From Candidatus Defluviicoccus seviourii (GTDB taxonomy: Bacteria > Pseudomonadota > Alphaproteobacteria > Rhodospirillales > Defluviicoccaceae), in NCBI GenBank assembly GCA_900609035.2, contig UXAT02000012.1:1-64000 (forward strand): 64,000 nt of DNA, in the 5' to 3' direction. Each line of letters starts with the position of its first letter. The first letter of the stretch is position 1. Below the pieces are notes generated by a model. It made no database searches. It was not told where the DNA came from and saw nothing but the letters and a program-made list of their open reading frames with translations. Below, piece after piece: positions 51,818 through 60,467 of this stretch. Position numbers and translations under genes: made by a program.

Positions 51818-53203
51818 TCAGGGCCGGAACCGCTGCTGGACGAGGGCGGCCAGGGCCAACAGGCTCATCGCCTCACCTCCTTCCGGCCGGCCGGGCTGCG
51901 CCGCGGTGTTCCAAGCCATCACGTCGAGGTGAATCCAGGGCTGCGCTGCGGGGACGAACTCGGCGAGAAACAGCGCCGCCGTGATCGCGCCGGCAAAGGC
52001 CAAGTCGGGGGCGTTCGTCAGTTCGGCGACCTTGCCGCGCAGGTGGCGGCGGTAGGGCTGCCACAACGGCAGCCGCCACAAGGGGTCGCCGGCGCGCTGA
52101 CCGCAGGCAAGGAGGTCGGCGGCAAGCGCGTCATCATTGCAGAAGAGTGCCGGCAACTCGGTGCCAAGCGCGACCCGGGCAGCGCCGGTGAGCGTGGCGC
52201 AATCGATCACGAGCGCCGGCGTCTCGCTCACGGCTTCGGTGAGCGCGTCGGCCAGGACCAAGCGCCCCTCGGCGTCGGTATTGCCGATCTCGACCGTCGT
52301 CCCTTTGCGGCTGCGGATGACGTCCAGGGGACGCAGGGCGTTGCCGGAGACGCTGTTCTCGACCGCCGGGATCAACAGCCGCAGGCGGACCGGCAGCGCC
52401 GCCGCCATGACCATCTGCGCCAGGCCGAGCAGGATCGCCGCCCCGCCCATGTCCTTCTTCATCAGCTTCATGGCCGATGACGGCTTGATGTCGAGGCCGC
52501 CGGAATCGAAGCAAACCCCCTTGCCGACCAGCGTGAGCTTCGGTGCCTCGGGTGCACCCCAACGCAGATCGATCAGGCACGGCGGCCGTGCGCTGGCCCG
52601 GCCGACCGCGTGCACGAGCGGGTAGTTGCGGACGGCGAGATCCTCGCCCTCGATCACGCTTACGTCCGCACCGAAGCGGCTGCCAACCTCGCGTACGGCC
52701 GCCGCCAGCGCGGACGGACCCATGTCGGCCGCTGGCGTGTTGATCAGATCGCGCGCGAGGAAGACTGCCGCGACGGCGCGCGCGACCGCAGCCGCATCGA
52801 CCGCAGGCGGCAGGGCCAGCGTCGCCCACGAGCCGGTCGCCGGGCGATAGCGGTCGAACCGGTAGCAGGCGAGCGCCCAAGCCCGCGCTGCCGCCGCGCC
52901 CGCTTCGGCATCAAGCGGCGCGTCGATGCGGAAGACGCGCGCCGGCAGGATGCTCGGCAGGACGCCCCAATCCCATGCTGAGAGGCCATCTCCGCGGCCG
53001 AACAGCACGCGGTCGAGGCCGCCGGCCTGGTCCGGAATCAGGCACGTTTCGCCAACATCGGCAGTGAACCGGCTACCACGGACCCAGCGCGCCGTCGTCT
53101 CCGACTGACTTGCCAACCAGTCGTTGAGCGCGTCCTTGCGCAGCGGCGTGATTGGCACGGCAGACGTGGTGTTGGCCGGACAGAGGAATTGCTGGGAGTT
53201 CAT
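51818..53203 (-). CDS. M17 leucyl aminopeptidase-family protein
   Basis: 461 residues from ATG 53203, which overlaps the TAXI gene stop by 4 bp (ATGA). M17 marks: GKGVCFDSGGLDIKP (Lys, Asp), MKKDMGGAA (Asp), NTDAEGRLVLADAL (metal Asp and Glu, active-site Arg). Two-metal cytoplasmic peptidase that removes N-terminal residues. Coupling to a periplasmic binding protein gene is unusual. Confidence 0.93.
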   Translation of the reverse strand: MNSQQFLCPANTTSAVPITPLRKDALNDWLASQSETTARWVRGSRFTADVGETCLIPDQAGGLDRVLFGRGDGLSAWDWGVLPSILPARVFRIDAPLDAEAGAAAARAWALACYRFDRYRPATGSWATLALPPAVDAAAVARAVAAVFLARDLINTPAADMGPSALAAAVREVGSRFGADVSVIEGEDLAVRNYPLVHAVGRASARPPCLIDLRWGAPEAPKLTLVGKGVCFDSGGLDIKPSSAMKLMKKDMGGAAILLGLAQMVMAAALPVRLRLLIPAVENSVSGNALRPLDVIRSRKGTTVEIGNTDAEGRLVLADALTEAVSETPALVIDCATLTGAARVALGTELPALFCNDDALAADLLACGQRAGDPLWRLPLWQPYRRHLRGKVAELTNAPDLAFAGAITAALFLAEFVPAAQPWIHLDVMAWNTAAQPGRPEGGEAMSLLALAALVQQRFRP

Positions 53204-54234
53204 TGCGGCGGCGCACTTCTCGTTTGGCCTTGTTGCTCGTAATAGCGGGCGGCACCGGGGTGCAGCGGAATGGCCAAGCCGTCGAGCGCTGTCTCGCGCC
53301 GGATCAACTTGCCGAGCGGGTGCCCGCCGTCGAGAATCGGACGGTTGCGCGGATCCCACAGCGCCTGGGTCATGGCGTAAACGAAACCTTCGTCCATGTC
53401 CGCCGTCACGATCAGCTGGGCGCCAACGGCGAGCGTTTCGACCGCGCCGACGCCGGGGTAGGTTTTGTCCGGAATGACGCTGCGCGCGAAGAACCGATGC
53501 TGCCGCATGAGTTGCGTCGCGACGGCCTCATCGACCGGCAGGATCGCGATCGGCAGCGCCTCGGCACTATCCGTTACCGCGGTCAACGGATAGCCGCCGA
53601 TCATGAAGAACCCGTCGAGCTTGCCCTCGACCAGCAATGAGCTGGCGCGGTTGAGCGAGAGGAAGGACGCCGTGAGCGTGCTCGGCGGCACGTTGTAGGC
53701 ACGCAACACCCAGCGCGCGACCGCGAGGGTACCTGAGTTCTGCTCGCCAAGATTGATCCGCTTGCCGCGCATCTGCCCGATCGCACTGATCCCTGCGTCG
53801 CGGCGGACCACGGCGTGCATAAGTTCGGGGTAGAGATTGGCGATAACGCGCAAGTTCTTGAGCGCTGGCTTTGGCGCCCAGGGGCCGGTGCCGGTGTAAG
53901 CGAAATAGGCGACATCCGCTTGGCAGAGGGCGAGATCGAGCTTGCCGTCGGCGACGGCTTGCGCATTTTCGACCGCGCCTTGGGTCGATACCGCCGCGGC
54001 GACCAAGCCCGGAACGCCGCAACTGCCGCCGAGCGCGCACGGCGCCGAGCCGGGCGGGTTGCTGATCGCGTTGGCGATGAGGCCGCCAACAGGGAAATAG
54101 CTGCCACCCGCGGCACCGGTGCCGATACGGATGAAGCGCACGTCCTGCGCCGTCGCTGGCGCCGCCTGGACCGACGCGGCCCCGAAAGCGAGAGCGACCA
54201 ACAGCAGAAGTGCCCGTCCGAGAAGGGCTCGCAT
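53200..54234 (-). CDS. TAXI-family TRAP transporter solute-binding protein
   Basis: 344 residues from ATG 54234 (a GTG at 54237 is possible). Signal peptide cut near VQA or QAA (residue 25). TAXI marks: IRIGTGAAGGSYFPVGG, AVENAQAVADGKLDLALCQAD, GKRINLGEQNSGT. Binds C4-dicarboxylate- or glutamate-like ligands for a TRAP permease in related systems. No DctQM membrane gene is in the window, so it is an orphan binding protein here. Confidence 0.88.
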   Translation of the reverse strand: MRALLGRALLLLVALAFGAASVQAAPATAQDVRFIRIGTGAAGGSYFPVGGLIANAISNPPGSAPCALGGSCGVPGLVAAAVSTQGAVENAQAVADGKLDLALCQADVAYFAYTGTGPWAPKPALKNLRVIANLYPELMHAVVRRDAGISAIGQMRGKRINLGEQNSGTLAVARWVLRAYNVPPSTLTASFLSLNRASSLLVEGKLDGFFMIGGYPLTAVTDSAEALPIAILPVDEAVATQLMRQHRFFARSVIPDKTYPGVGAVETLAVGAQLIVTADMDEGFVYAMTQALWDPRNRPILDGGHPLGKLIRRETALDGLAIPLHPGAARYYEQQGQTRSAPPQ

Positions 54235-54340
54235 CACGCCTCGGCGTTACAACCGGCGGAAAAGAAAGACCTTGATCGAGCGTCGACAATACCTGCTCGG
54301 CGGCGCGGCGCCAAGAACGGCAGCCGGGAAATACGCGGTT

Positions 54341-55396
54341 TCAGCGCTGCGCGGGAGCCGCCTTCACGCCTGTCTCGGCCGGCGCTGCGGGTAGCCGCAG
54401 GACCTGACCGGGATAGATGCGGTCGGGGTCTTGGATCTGCTGGCGGTTGATCTCAAAAATGACCGTATAGGCCGGGCCACTGCCGTAAGTCTCGCGCGCG
54501 ATCCGCCACAGGCTCTGTCCGCGTTCGACGACGATCTGGTTTGTCCCCGGCGGCGGCACGGCGGCAGCGGTAAACACGATGCCATCGCGCGCGGTGACGC
54601 TGCCGCCTTCGCCGACCTGTTCGGCACGAATTCCGTAACGGCCGGCCGGCAGCGGATCCGTTGCGGTAAACCGCCAAGTGCCATCCTTGCCGACGTTGGT
54701 TTCGCCGAGTAGGCGGTCGTTGGCGTAAAGCCTGAGAGTCGCTCCAGGGGTGCCGCGGCCGAACACGTGTGTGCCGCCGCGGGCGTCATAATCGACGGCA
54801 TCGATGCTGAGACCTGCCGCCGGCCCACCCTCGGTTGGGCGCTGCAGGATGCCAACCGGCTGCTCGGTCGCGCGCGACATCCGCATCGCCAGCGGCTGTT
54901 CACCGCCAGTGCCAGGCCGGCCGGCGATGTCCTCGCCCGGCCGCGGGACGATTATCAGCACCTCGTCGTCGGAAATCACCGCCGGTTCGTCTGCAACCAG
55001 CACCTCCAGGCGCAGGCGGTGCGATCCGGCCGCGAGCGGCGTGTCGGGGAGGAAAACCCATTCACCGCGGCCGTCGGCCGCAACCTCGCCTAGGCGCGTC
55101 TCGCCATCCCAAATGACCACCGTGCTGCCGGGGGATGCGCGGCCGGCCATGACTGCATCGCCGGTTGGATGGACGCGAACGACATCGAAACTTGGCGCCG
55201 GCTCACCCTCGGCGCCGGCTCTTGCGCCTGGTCCGGGCGCGATCGAGGCCGTTGTCGGCGCCGGACGTACCTGTTGCTCTACTTGGGGCGCGGTGGCGAA
55301 AAAATTGAGAACGATCGCGAGCACTGCGGCAATGACGCCCAGGCCAACGAGAATGAGCGCACGGCCGTGGCCACTTTCCTGTCCGAGCGTTGGCAC
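54341..55396 (-). CDS. Membrane-anchored LysM protein with Ig-like repeats
   Basis: 351 residues from GTG 55396 behind AGAGGA. An N-terminal transmembrane helix (about residues 15-32) is followed by two Ig-like units (PGSTVVIWDGETRLGEV and PGATLRLYANDRLLGET share a pattern), and a C-terminal LysM domain (VERGQSLWRIARETYG to PGQVLRLP). LysM binds peptidoglycan glycan strands. Similar proteins occur widely in alphaproteobacteria without a proven function. Confidence 0.82.
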   Translation of the reverse strand: MPTLGQESGHGRALILVGLGVIAAVLAIVLNFFATAPQVEQQVRPAPTTASIAPGPGARAGAEGEPAPSFDVVRVHPTGDAVMAGRASPGSTVVIWDGETRLGEVAADGRGEWVFLPDTPLAAGSHRLRLEVLVADEPAVISDDEVLIIVPRPGEDIAGRPGTGGEQPLAMRMSRATEQPVGILQRPTEGGPAAGLSIDAVDYDARGGTHVFGRGTPGATLRLYANDRLLGETNVGKDGTWRFTATDPLPAGRYGIRAEQVGEGGSVTARDGIVFTAAAVPPPGTNQIVVERGQSLWRIARETYGSGPAYTVIFEINRQQIQDPDRIYPGQVLRLPAAPAETGVKAAPAQR

Positions 55397-55470
55397 CGAT
55401 TCCTCTGCGTTCCTTGCGGAAAATAGGTAATACGCTCGGTGCCGAGCGGCAATACCGATGCGCCTTAGCG

Positions 55471-57072
55471 TCAGCGGCCTACCGACTGCCGTTGGCACAG
55501 GACCGACAGCGCGATGACCGAAGCCGTCCCAAACCAAGCGAGCGCTTGTGTGTTGTGCATTCCCTCGATCACGGCGACGGCAGCGCTAGCCGCTGCCAGC
55601 AGCCAGGCGAGCAGCCGTTCCTCCCGCCAATCGCTACCGGCTGAGGCCCCCCTGCCCCATATGGCGAGGCCCGCAAAGGCCAACGCAGGAGCGGCGTAAA
55701 GCCCAACCGGGAAGTCCCGGTACCGGGGATCGGCGACCAGCGCCAGGCTGTGCGTTGCTGCTCCGACGAGCACGGCGAGCCTGAGCGCGCTCAGGCCGAT
55801 CGCGAGCGGCTGAGCACCCGGCCACCGCCGTGCCTGCAGCGCTGCCAGCAGGGTGTGCGCGGGAATGAACGCGGCACGGCCGACGGCTATCGCGTGGGCG
55901 GCGAGCGCCGGCACGGCCGCGGCGACGGCAAGCTGGGCCAGGCCCAACACCCATTCGGCAAGCGTCCGGCTCTGCGTTTCGATATCAGCCCATGCGATTA
56001 CCAGCGCTGCGGCGGCGGCATGGGCACTCAATGCAAGAACGAACCAAGCCAGCGGCCCAAGCCGCGCCACGCGCGCAATTGCCAGCACGCCCAGCCCAGC
56101 CAGCGCGGCCGCGACGGAAAAACGCGCGGGCCAGCCGGGGTGCGGTTCCACCGGTCCCTGCAGCGTCACCCTGACGCGCCGATCGGCATCCACGAGGCCC
56201 CAGTGGCCACCGACGGTGCCCTCCAGCTTGCGCTTCCAGGGCTGATCGAATGCCTCGACGATATTGACGCCGAAGCCCTTCTCGCCCGCCAGCTTAAGAA
56301 GCTCGCGGATGAAACGGGTCTGGTTGAGGAGCGACGGCAGCGCGCCTTCGCGCATGCGCCCGGCACTGGGCCAGCCGGCCTCGCCGATGAACACCGGTTT
56401 GTCGGGAAACAGGGCCTGCACCCGCGCCCATGTCGCGCCGACGTGCGGCACCGCGTCCGCTATCGCGACCGGATGGTCCTCCCAGTAGGGCAGGGTGTGG
56501 ATAGTGACAAAATCGACCGCAGGCGCGACCTGCGGATTGCGTTCCCAGAACTCCCAAACGTCGGCATAGGTGACCGGCACCGGCACTGCCGCCTTCACCC
56601 GTTGGATCATCGCGATCAGGGCCGCGGCCGGCTGCTCCTGGCGCAGCAGCACCTCGTTGCCGACAACCAACGCCTTCACGGTATCCGGGTAACGTCGGGC
56701 AAGGGTGATCGCGGTTTCGATCTCGCGCTCGTTGCGCGCGACCTCGGCGCCGATCCAGACGCCTTGCAGCACCGTCATGTCGAGGCTCTTAGCGATGCGC
56801 GGCACCTCAGCGAGACCCTGATCGACCGCGTAGGTGCGCACGCATCCCGTGACCGGCTTGAGTGCGCGCAAATCCTCCTCGATCTGCTGCGGCGGGATGA
56901 TGAGGTCCTTGTCGAAAGGCGTCTGGCGGCCGCGGAAGGGCGCGTAAGAGAGGCACGGCACCCGTTCGAGCGCGACGTCAGCCATCGGCACCGGGCGGCC
57001 CTGCCACCACCAGACGGCAAGGGCCGCGAGCGAAGCAAAGAGCCAGGCGGGAAAGGCGAACCAGCGCGACAT
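55471..57072 (-). CDS. GH17-family glucan-active enzyme with membrane domain
   Basis: 533 residues. An N-terminal membrane anchor (residues about 8-24) precedes a GH17 beta-glucanase/transglycosylase domain: VVGNEVLLR (acid/base Glu140) and FIGEAGWPSAG (nucleophile Glu231). The C-terminal 200 residues hold about seven transmembrane helices. Layout matches NdvC-like proteins that remodel beta-1,3/1,6 glucans. No partner NdvB-type glucan synthase is in the window. Confidence 0.83.
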   Translation of the reverse strand: MSRWFAFPAWLFASLAALAVWWWQGRPVPMADVALERVPCLSYAPFRGRQTPFDKDLIIPPQQIEEDLRALKPVTGCVRTYAVDQGLAEVPRIAKSLDMTVLQGVWIGAEVARNEREIETAITLARRYPDTVKALVVGNEVLLRQEQPAAALIAMIQRVKAAVPVPVTYADVWEFWERNPQVAPAVDFVTIHTLPYWEDHPVAIADAVPHVGATWARVQALFPDKPVFIGEAGWPSAGRMREGALPSLLNQTRFIRELLKLAGEKGFGVNIVEAFDQPWKRKLEGTVGGHWGLVDADRRVRVTLQGPVEPHPGWPARFSVAAALAGLGVLAIARVARLGPLAWFVLALSAHAAAAALVIAWADIETQSRTLAEWVLGLAQLAVAAAVPALAAHAIAVGRAAFIPAHTLLAALQARRWPGAQPLAIGLSALRLAVLVGAATHSLALVADPRYRDFPVGLYAAPALAFAGLAIWGRGASAGSDWREERLLAWLLAAASAAVAVIEGMHNTQALAWFGTASVIALSVLCQRQSVGR

Positions 57073-57255
57073 GAGGGCCAGCGGCGAGCAGTGGCAGATG
57101 GGAGCGTGAACGCCCTCTATTGCGGTGCGCTACCTCCTTAGTCAACTCCGCAGGAAGCAGCGTCGGCTGGTGAGCAGGACTGCGCTTAACGCCGGGTTAA
57201 GGCCCGTGATGGCAGGCTGACGTCGGAACTGGGTTTCTTGCAGATGGAGGGCCAG

Positions 57256-58293
57256 ATGGCTTTTCAATCGAGTGCCGCGGCCAACAGGCCCGATGCCGTA
57301 GCGTCAATCCTGGCGGCCGGCAGCATCAGCCGCGACGACGTGGCCCGGCTGCGCGCCGATGTGTTTCGCGACGGCATCGTGAGCCGCGACGAAGCCGAGC
57401 GGATGTTCGATCTCAACGACCGCTGCACGAACAACGATCCGGCCTGGATGGCGTTTTTCGTCGAGGGCCTGACCGACCATCTCGTTTGGCGGACCGAGCC
57501 GCGCGGCCACGTGAGTGATGAGGACGCCCGGTTCCTGATCGAGCGCATCCGCAAGGATGGCCGCATCGATTCCCGCGCCGAATTCGAGCTCATCGTCACC
57601 GTCATCGATCGGGCCGAGAGCTGCCCGCAGGAGTTGGTCGTGCTCGCGCTCGGTGCCGTGCGCGATGTCGTCTTGCAGGGCAGCGGGCTCCTGTTCGGAC
57701 CCCAGCGCCGGCGGGCGGGCGTCGTCGATGCCGCCGATGTCGAGGCGCTGCGGACGATCCTGTACGCCCAGGCCGGCGACGGAAGCCTGCGGGTCAGCCG
57801 GCAGGAGGCTGATCTCCTGTTCGGCCTGAATGACGCGACCCGCGGCGCCGAGAACGCGCCTGCGTGGCAGGGGCTGTTTGTCCAGGCGATCGCAAGTCAC
57901 CTCGTCAATCCCCTTGGCGCGCCGCGACTGCCGACGCGCGCAGAAGCGCTTGCGCGCCAGCGCTGGCTCGAATCGCACTCAGGCGGGGCCGGCGGCATCC
58001 TGGCCGGCATGACGGGCGAAATCGTCCACGGCCGTTTCGGAAGCGCGTGGGCAGCCCTCGATCCGTTCGGCGCCCGTGAACGCCAGGCACGAGAAGCCGA
58101 AGCGGCCGCCGAGGCGGCGGCACAGGCTGGGCGCGCCGCGATCGATGCTGATGAGGCGGCCTGGCTCAGCACGCGTATTCCGGACACCCGCGCCATCGAC
58201 GACAACGAGCGCGCGCTGCTGGCCTTCATCAAGGCCGAAGCGCTTGCAACGCCCGCCGCGCTGGCACCGCTGTTCGCGCGCGCTGGGCTATAG
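57256..58293 (+). CDS. Unknown protein with an internal duplication beside flagellar genes
   Basis: 345 residues from ATG 57256, GGAGGG four bases upstream (TTG 57238 and ATG 57244 are in frame). Two copies of a helical unit are visible: RLRADVFRDGIVSRDEAERMFDLND and ALRTILYAQAGDGSLRVSRQEADLLFGLND share a pattern with EF-hand-like D-G-x-hydrophobic loops, each followed by AWxxxFVxxxxxHLV. A coiled Ala/Glu-rich segment and another helix pair complete it. Related to TerB- or EF-hand-like folds perhaps. Precedes the flagellar set on the same strand. Confidence 0.6.
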   Translation: MAFQSSAAANRPDAVASILAAGSISRDDVARLRADVFRDGIVSRDEAERMFDLNDRCTNNDPAWMAFFVEGLTDHLVWRTEPRGHVSDEDARFLIERIRKDGRIDSRAEFELIVTVIDRAESCPQELVVLALGAVRDVVLQGSGLLFGPQRRRAGVVDAADVEALRTILYAQAGDGSLRVSRQEADLLFGLNDATRGAENAPAWQGLFVQAIASHLVNPLGAPRLPTRAEALARQRWLESHSGGAGGILAGMTGEIVHGRFGSAWAALDPFGARERQAREAEAAAEAAAQAGRAAIDADEAAWLSTRIPDTRAIDDNERALLAFIKAEALATPAALAPLFARAGL

Positions 58294-58389
58294 GGGGGCG
58301 GCGCGTTCCGTGTCGGCAAAATCTGCCGCCCTGAGCAGATCTTGCCCGCTCTGGCGGCGCAAATACGGCCATCGCCGGTCCATTGCTGC

Positions 58390-58405
58390 TGGCACGGCTT
58401 TCGCA
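58390..58405 (+). promoter_or_regulatory. sigma54 promoter for the flagellar cluster
   Basis: TGGCACGGCTTTCGCA fits the -24/-12 consensus with one mismatch (C for T in the -12 element) and exact spacing. It lies 36-51 bp before the flgI start choices. RpoN control of rod/hook genes is common in alphaproteobacteria. Confidence 0.6.
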
Positions 58406-58455
58406 TCAGGCAAGGACTGTACACGTCCCGCCGAGTGCGCATGAAGGGTAGGCCG

Positions 58456-59622
58456 ATGCGCGGCACGAACGCCCCAAGAGCCTTGATCAGCCGTCGTCCC
58501 CGCTGCAGCCGGCTGGCGGCGGGATTTGCCATCGTTTGCCTGCTTGTGGCGCTGATCATCCCCGCTCCGGCCGGCGCCAGCTCGCGGATCAAGGATCTGG
58601 TCGATTTCCAGGGCGTGCGCGACAACCAGTTGGTCGGCTATGGCCTCGTCGTCGGCCTCAACAACACCGGCGATACGCTGAAAGACGGCAGCTTCACCAA
58701 GCAGAGCCTGCAGTCGATGCTGAACCGGCTCGGTGTCAAGCCGACCGAGAAAGGCCTCACCTCAAAAAACGTTGCGGCGGTGATGGTTACCGCCTCGCTG
58801 CCGCCGTTCGCCCGCCAGGGCACCCGCGTCGACGTTTCCGTCTCGGCGCTTGGTGATGCCGACAGCCTGCAAGGCGGCACCTTGCTCGTCACGCCACTCC
58901 TGGGCGCCGACGGTGAGGTTTATGCCGTAGCCCAGGGCCAGGTTGCCGTCGGTGGCTTTTCGGCGAAGGGGACGGCGACCACGGTCACCAAGGGCGTGCC
59001 CACGAGCGGCAGGATCGCCAACGGCGCCATCGTCGAACGCGAGGTCGGCTTCGAATTCGCCAACATGAACGAGATCAAGCTGGCGTTGCGCAGCCCCGAT
59101 CTGACGACAGCACGCCGCATTGCCCAGGCCATCAACACGCACCTCGGCAAGCCGGCGGCGCGGCCGAGCGATCCCGGCACGATCGGCCTCCTGGTTCCAG
59201 ACAGCTACCGCGGCAACGTCGTCAATCTGTTGACGGACATCGAACAGCTGCGGGTTGAACCGGATCTGGTCGCCCGCATCGTCATCGACGAAAACTCCGG
59301 CATCATCGTCATGGGCGAGAACGTGCGCGTCAGCACCGTCGCCATCGCCCAGGGCAACCTCACCATCCGCATCACCGAAACCCCACAGGTCTCGCAGCCG
59401 CAGCCGTTTAACAACTCCGGCTCAACCGTCGTCGTGCCGCGCACCAGCGTCGATGTCGACGAACAGAAGGACCGCCAGCTTGGCGTGCTCACGACCGGGG
59501 TCACGCTGCAGGAACTCGTCAACGGCTTGAACGCGCTGGGCGTCGGTCCCCGCGACCTGATCGCCATCTTGCAAGCGATCAAAGCCGCAGGCGCGCTGCA
59601 CGCCGAAATCCAGGTGATGTGA
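58456..59622 (+). CDS. flgI: Flagellar P-ring protein
   Basis: 388 residues from ATG 58456 (AAGGG seven bases upstream; ATG 58441 is an alternative). Signal peptide ends at AGA-SS. FlgI marks: SSRIKDLVDFQGVRDNQLVGYGLVVGLNNTGD at the mature N-terminus region, QSMLNRLGV, and a C-terminal region with VTLQELVNGLNALGV. It forms the periplasmic bushing in the peptidoglycan layer. Its stop overlaps the flgJ start by one base. Confidence 0.95.
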   Translation: MRGTNAPRALISRRPRCSRLAAGFAIVCLLVALIIPAPAGASSRIKDLVDFQGVRDNQLVGYGLVVGLNNTGDTLKDGSFTKQSLQSMLNRLGVKPTEKGLTSKNVAAVMVTASLPPFARQGTRVDVSVSALGDADSLQGGTLLVTPLLGADGEVYAVAQGQVAVGGFSAKGTATTVTKGVPTSGRIANGAIVEREVGFEFANMNEIKLALRSPDLTTARRIAQAINTHLGKPAARPSDPGTIGLLVPDSYRGNVVNLLTDIEQLRVEPDLVARIVIDENSGIIVMGENVRVSTVAIAQGNLTIRITETPQVSQPQPFNNSGSTVVVPRTSVDVDEQKDRQLGVLTTGVTLQELVNGLNALGVGPRDLIAILQAIKAAGALHAEIQVM

Positions 59623-59954
59623 TGGCCGACCCGTTGACCGAACCGGCATTGCCCGTCGCGACCGTTGCCGCGCCGCGGCTGCCACGCGTTTCGGCCGCCA
59701 CCGACGCGGCTGCCATGCGGCGGGTGGCACAGGAGTTCGAGGCCGTCTTCCTCGCTCAGATGCTGAAGCCGATGTTCGCCGACGCCGAGGCCGAAGCACC
59801 GTTCGGCGGCGGACCGGCGGAGGAGATCTGGCGCTCCGTACAGTTAGACGAAATTGGCAAGTCGATTGCGCGCTCAGGTGGCATTGGTCTTGCATCGGCG
59901 GTCGAGCGCGAGCTCTTGCGCTTGCAGGCTGAGACGGAGGACGCCGGCCGATGA
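59622..59954 (+). CDS. flgJ: FlgJ-type rod-binding protein (no muramidase domain)
   Basis: 110 residues. Only the rod-binding half of FlgJ is present: RRVAQEFEAVFLAQMLKPM, then LDEIGKSIARSGGIGLA. The C-terminal glucosaminidase of the enteric protein is absent, as is usual in alphaproteobacteria. It caps the growing rod. ATG 59622 shares one base with the flgI stop, and its own stop overlaps the next start by 4 bp. Confidence 0.88.
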   Translation: MADPLTEPALPVATVAAPRLPRVSAATDAAAMRRVAQEFEAVFLAQMLKPMFADAEAEAPFGGGPAEEIWRSVQLDEIGKSIARSGGIGLASAVERELLRLQAETEDAGR

Positions 59955-60442
59955 GTGAAACGGCAGCACGAACCGAAGCGACGACGCGGCCCGAGGCGGT
60001 ATCGCCAGCGGACGCGGCAAGCCAGCTCCTGAGGGCGCTGGAGGGGCTGGCGCGGATCCTCAGTGAGGAGAATGTCGCATTGAAGGCGCGGCAGGGCGAA
60101 CGGGTTCGCGCCGGCCTGGCCGATAAGGTTGCGGCGGCAACCAGCTATGCGCAGGCCGTGAAGGCGTTTCAGCAGCTGGGCCCCCGCCGCAGCGAGGTGG
60201 CTGCGGCGCTTCGTGGCAGCCTCGAGGCTGGAGCGCGCCGACTGCACGAACTCGTGGCCGAAAACAGTTTCCACCTCGACATCAGCCGCACGGCGCAGCG
60301 GCGCTTGATCGACCACATCGTCGAGGCGGCGAAGGGCTTGGCCGAGGGACCTGGCACCTACAGCCGCGCCGGCCGGGTGATGCGCAACGCCGGCGGCAAG
60401 GCCGCACCGCCGCCCGCGCTCAGCCTCAACCAGGCATTCTGA
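59951..60442 (+). CDS. flgN: FlgN-like flagellar export chaperone
   Basis: 163 residues, mainly two or three long helices (LLRALEGLARILSEENVALKA, VAAALRGSLEAGARRLHELVAEN), with a Pro/Ala tail. Position directly before flgK and flgL, whose products FlgN escorts to the export gate, supports the call more than sequence does. The ATG overlaps the flgJ stop (ATGA). Confidence 0.7.
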   Translation: MSETAARTEATTRPEAVSPADAASQLLRALEGLARILSEENVALKARQGERVRAGLADKVAAATSYAQAVKAFQQLGPRRSEVAAALRGSLEAGARRLHELVAENSFHLDISRTAQRRLIDHIVEAAKGLAEGPGTYSRAGRVMRNAGGKAAPPPALSLNQAF

Positions 60443-60467
60443 TGCGGGCGAAGGGGAGCGCACGCTG

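Noticed and set aside
55750..57141. 463-residue plus-strand frame
   Set aside because: Antisense to the GH17 gene with its catalytic motifs.
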